Shown piece after piece: positions 52,011-54,606 of a stretch of 54,606 nucleotides of DNA (positions are counted from its first letter, which is position 1; the number at the start of each line of letters is the position of its first letter). The notes under the pieces are model-generated. The model saw nothing but the letters and a program-made list of their open reading frames with translations. It was not told the DNA's origin and ran no database searches. This stretch comes from an uncultured Prevotella sp. (lineage in GTDB: Bacteria; Bacteroidota; Bacteroidia; Bacteroidales; Bacteroidaceae): the NCBI GenBank assembly GCA_938028745.1, contig CALIZL010000102.1, positions 1-54,606 on the forward strand, given 5' to 3'. The position numbers and the translations under genes are program-made.

Positions 52011-52785
52011 TATCTTTGTAAACGATAAGAAACTGTAAGCAATTAGAGAGGTTTGAGTTTGCAACTTGTTTGCAATATCTAGAGCCACCCTTTTGTGAAA
52101 GAGATGTTTTTTAAGTTTGCGCGTGTGGGTGTTGCAAGGCCGATGTACAGGCAAAAAAGAAAGCGCATACCACAACTGCAATTGAAGAAAACACGGAAGA
52201 AAGACGTAAACCATGAAAGGCTTGTTGAACTTTGAACCACACATTATAATATATAAGGTGACGTTCTTTGTTGATGCAATGAAACCACAAGCATAGGCAT
52301 CGGTCGGCAATGATGGGCTGGCCACACATAGGAAAATGCACTTAGAACATCGCCGGTGAGTGATAAGTGACGAATACCAAGAAAAGTAGAACAATCTGTT
52401 TTTGTGCTTAGACGTTGAGAGAGATAACGATGTGCGCAACCACTCGGCTCATTTGCCCGACATGGAAGGGTGCCGGTATACCCGAATGTGTAGGGATATA
52501 GTTGAAAGCGTATGGCCGAAGTGGGGGATGGATGGGTCGTAATGGAACGCCGAAAGGGCACGCCAAACAAGATGATGGCCGCTCTTTCGTGGGTGAGAAG
52601 ATTGGATAAGGGGAAAGATGAAGAAAAAAGGTGCGGTAGGTAACGACGGAAGACAAGAGTGAGAGGTGGAGCTAAAAATACATTTTCCACCCAATGTAGG
52701 CACCCGTTGAGAGGAATGCTTACTGCCCTAAGGCATGGGCGAGCAGGTTTAGCCCGTCCATGCTTCTTCTCTTTAAGAAGTATAA
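52011..52785 (+). ncRNA. Candidate large structured RNA 1 with promoter and terminator
   Basis: A TATCTTTG -7 element (52011-52018) follows AT-rich DNA. The next about 760 bases contain no credible ORF and are purine-rich on the plus strand. Many inverted repeats are nested: GGCCGATG (52138-52145) with CATCGGTC (52298-52305), CCACTCGGC (52440-52448) with GCCGAAGTGG (52515-52524), GGGT-N8-ACCC at 52468-52483 inside it, and GGTGGA (52665-52670) with TCCACC (52686-52691). It ends with a GCATGG...CCATGC stem (52733-52763) and pyrimidine-rich TTCTTCTCTTT. The gap 51576-52010 shows no gene. No known RNA class is recognised. A decayed gene region is the alternative. Confidence 0.42.
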
Positions 52786-52858
52786 TGTCTGTAAAAAGAA
52801 TAACGGCCTTTTCGTTTTATGTTATATGGCATCTTTGTGTATTTTATTTACAAAATCC

Positions 52859-54264
52859 TTGCGGTATTAAAGATTAATGCCTAACTTTGCCGTACGTTAG
52901 TTTTGAATTGAGAGTTGATAAATGCGTATCTACAATCGTTCTTTTACTAAACGTTACTCGGCAGCTCCTAAGCGTAGGGACACGGACGCCGAAAAATACA
53001 GAGCATGAATTTTCTATACATGAGGACATAGGTATGTGTAAGATGTTCCATTGGTAGAGTAATGCCTTGGGACGGACCGATAGGACATGAAAACATAATG
53101 TTTTGGTGATCATGAAAACATAAAGCTCTTATGTGAATTAAGGAAGGCAAATGGTCGTATGAAACAATCTGGATGGGCTCGCAGTTTGATATGTGGGCGA
53201 AGGACAGAGAAGTTGACACTTTGATAAGGAATGTAGACTTAAAGAAAAGAGAAGAAGATAAGGTGATGCAAATACCTTTCATTAGACCAATTGCACGATG
53301 ACGAATGGGATTGAACATCCATTTGCATCGGATAGTGGTGCTGAACAACCCTTGTGCAAGGCCTGAATATGGCTGATGCAGGCTTGCTGCTATGCAAAAA
53401 AGTACAAGGTAACGTGGCAAAAGCCACATGGGTGGGTAACTCCATTGGTGTGTGGCTTGCTAGTTAGACGGCACTCTGCAAAGTAAAATAGCAACAACCC
53501 TCGTGCTGTTATAGCAGGAGTGGGATTGTTGTTGGCCTCTTAATGAGCAAAATCGTTGATAGAAGTATAAGCAGTCAAGGCTTCGCTGCATGGCGACGTT
53601 GTTCAGGCCCGCTCGTTTGTAGGCTTGTTGGCAATCATCCAAGCGTTGCTTGCTGAAAAAAGAATATGAAAAAGATTAGAAGAAATGTTTGGGCGTATAT
53701 ATTAACCCGACGTTGAAGCGATTGATGATCGGATGGAGAGCATGATGCCGTGTCGTAAAGAAGGGAAGTGGGCGATGGCACAAATAATGTGCATGAATGG
53801 AATCAGATGGTTATGATGAGCAATAAATATAAAACCTCTGACTATTACCTGAGCCTCTTCAAGATGGAAACGTTAAGTATAAACAACGGCATAGCTAACC
53901 AAGAAACCTGCCTTAGGCAGTGTATGCGGAAACTGAAAGCATATAGGGGAGGGGGCACAAGCCCCTTACCCCAACGGAAAAACCATTTGTGTAAAATGGG
54001 AATTGGGCTTGTGAAAGTCTGTGATGGTAACAAAGAATGATTTAAGAAAACTGATTTTATTAAGGAGACAGGTCCTAATTGAATGCGTTTTTGGACCGTT
54101 GTCTTTATTGACTGTTCGCATCTTCAACTGTCCAGCGGGGCATGTTTGGTTAAGCTGTACCTACATTTAAACTCTCTAAGGTGCGGGCAGGAAACACATA
54201 CATAATCCAAATAACCACGAGAACACAGAAGACCGCTGCGACGAGATGTCTCAGCGGTCTTTTA
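52859..54264 (+). ncRNA. Candidate large structured RNA 2 with promoter and terminator
   Basis: TTG (52859-52861), 20 bp, then TAACTTTG (52882-52889) is a near-perfect promoter. From about 52896 to the terminator there is no credible ORF. Strong local stems include CGATG-ACG-AATGG with CCATT-TG-CATCG (53296-53330), CAAGGCCTG with CAGGCTTG (53357-53386), AAGCCACA with TGTGGCTT (53421-53458), CAACAACCC with GGGATTGTTG (53492-53531), CCTGCC with GGCAG near 53909, GGGGAGGGGGC with GCCCCTTACCCC near 53950, CCATTT with AAATGG near 53983, and GACAGGTCC with GGACCGTTGTC (54067-54103). The end is a perfect terminator at 54229-54264. The start differs from RNA 1, so it is not an obvious duplicate. Confidence 0.45.
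54229..54264 (+). terminator. Intrinsic terminator of candidate RNA 2
   Basis: AAGACCGCTG (54229-54238) and CAGCGGTCTT (54252-54261) form a perfect 10-bp stem with a 13-nt loop, followed by TTTTACC. Bases 54265-54450 hold nothing recognisable. Confidence 0.85.
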
Positions 54265-54454
54265 CCTTACATGTTGTCTTGGCTTATAGTGAGTGCTGCA
54301 AGCTCTTTCCTCTTGCATGAGGAGCAACATCGTATTGTTTAATTCAAAGGGGATATTGGGATTATTCTGTTTCGTGAGGCTGTGAACGACACGCTATTTC
54401 TTTCTGTTTTTGCCTATATCAAAAAGGAAACCATCCATGAAGGGGAAATGATAG

Positions 54455-54606
54455 AAGCGTGAAAAGGTGAAAAAGTGAAAGGCTTGTAAAAGGTGAAAGG
54501 CTTGTAAAAGGTGAAAGGCTTGTAAAAGGTGAAAAGGTGAAAAGGTGAAAAGGTGAAAAGATGGCTGACGCCGTGTAAACTTGTTATCTTGTTACCTTGT
54601 CAACTA
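54455..54606. repeat. Composite octamer array
   Basis: GGTGAAAA and GGCTTGTAAAAGGTGAAA units, then GATGGCTGACGCC, then AACTTGTT/ATCTTGTT/ACCTTGTC units reaching the window edge. Order and junction are the same as at 15940-16200. Confidence 0.75.

Noticed and set aside
52002..53429. Minus-strand frames of 145-153 codons over the candidate RNA region
   Set aside because: They overlap one another in different frames, have no recognisable domain or promoter, and follow from the pyrimidine bias of that strand.
52011..54264. tmRNA, RNase P RNA, 6S RNA or a group II intron
   Set aside because: I found no tRNA-like end, no RNase P GAGGAAAGTCC-type block, no 6S central bubble pattern and no convincing intron domain V or reverse transcriptase.

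Overview
The window looks like a chromosomal segment from a Prevotella-like member of the Bacteroidales. The evidence is a streptopain/interpain-type C10 protease, proteins with Bacteroidales C-terminal sorting-like tails, SusC-class TonB receptors and DUF5689/PCMD-type lipoproteins, and promoters of the Bacteroidetes TTG-N19-21-TAnnTTTG type. No rRNA, tRNA, phage or intact insertion sequence was recognised. Genes are well spaced, and the intergenic DNA carries an unusual load of repeats.

Layout. (1) 0.7-6.9 kb, minus strand: a TonB receptor, two OB-fold-like lipoproteins, zinc-independent ribosomal protein L31 and a secreted non-specific nuclease. This is plausibly an extracellular nucleic-acid scavenging locus. 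(2) 7.2-13.1 kb, minus strand: a sialic-acid catabolism cluster with kelch mutarotase, MFS transporter, Neu5Ac lyase, AGE-type epimerase and a creatininase-family amidohydrolase. (3) 13.1-16.4 kb: repeats, a SUKH-like protein and an unknown membrane-anchored protein. (4) 16.4-24.7 kb, minus strand: the C10 protease, TPR protein plus MutY, and an operon of PH-domain protein, DacB/PBP4 and MscS channel. (5) 24.7-28.1 kb: repeat-rich, AT-rich accessory DNA with two small related secreted proteins. (6) 28.1-34.4 kb, minus strand: manA, trkH, trkA, dxs. (7) 34.7-44.9 kb: an outer-membrane beta-barrel protein, an orphan AbiEi-like DUF6088 protein, a secreted EEP nuclease, a Mug-like glycosylase, uridine kinase, a coiled-coil periplasmic protein and DNA primase. 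(8) 45.2-51.6 kb: a CE2-like esterase, a calycin-like/PCMD secreted protein, a membrane phosphoesterase, a SprT-like protein and cardiolipin synthase. (9) 51.6-54.6 kb: no convincing protein gene.

The main discovery candidates are non-coding. The 51.9-54.3 kb stretch contains two consecutive promoter-to-terminator units (about 0.76 and 1.37 kb), purine-rich on the plus strand, full of nested inverted repeats and without a credible ORF. These look like two large structured RNAs. A dispersed element of about 0.55-0.65 kb with a 22-bp minisatellite core occurs in three full copies and one partial copy. A second family of about 198-bp hairpin elements has different terminal inverted repeats but the same central architecture, with paired changes in the stem. 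A six-unit 22-bp array of TTGTA-N7-TACAA palindromes lies between dnaG and the esterase, and a 13-unit 22-bp array lies upstream of the dacB operon. At least a dozen intergenic regions carry degenerate 8-bp tandem arrays in three recurring sequence classes. All claims rest on reading the sequence by eye; no database search or folding program was run.
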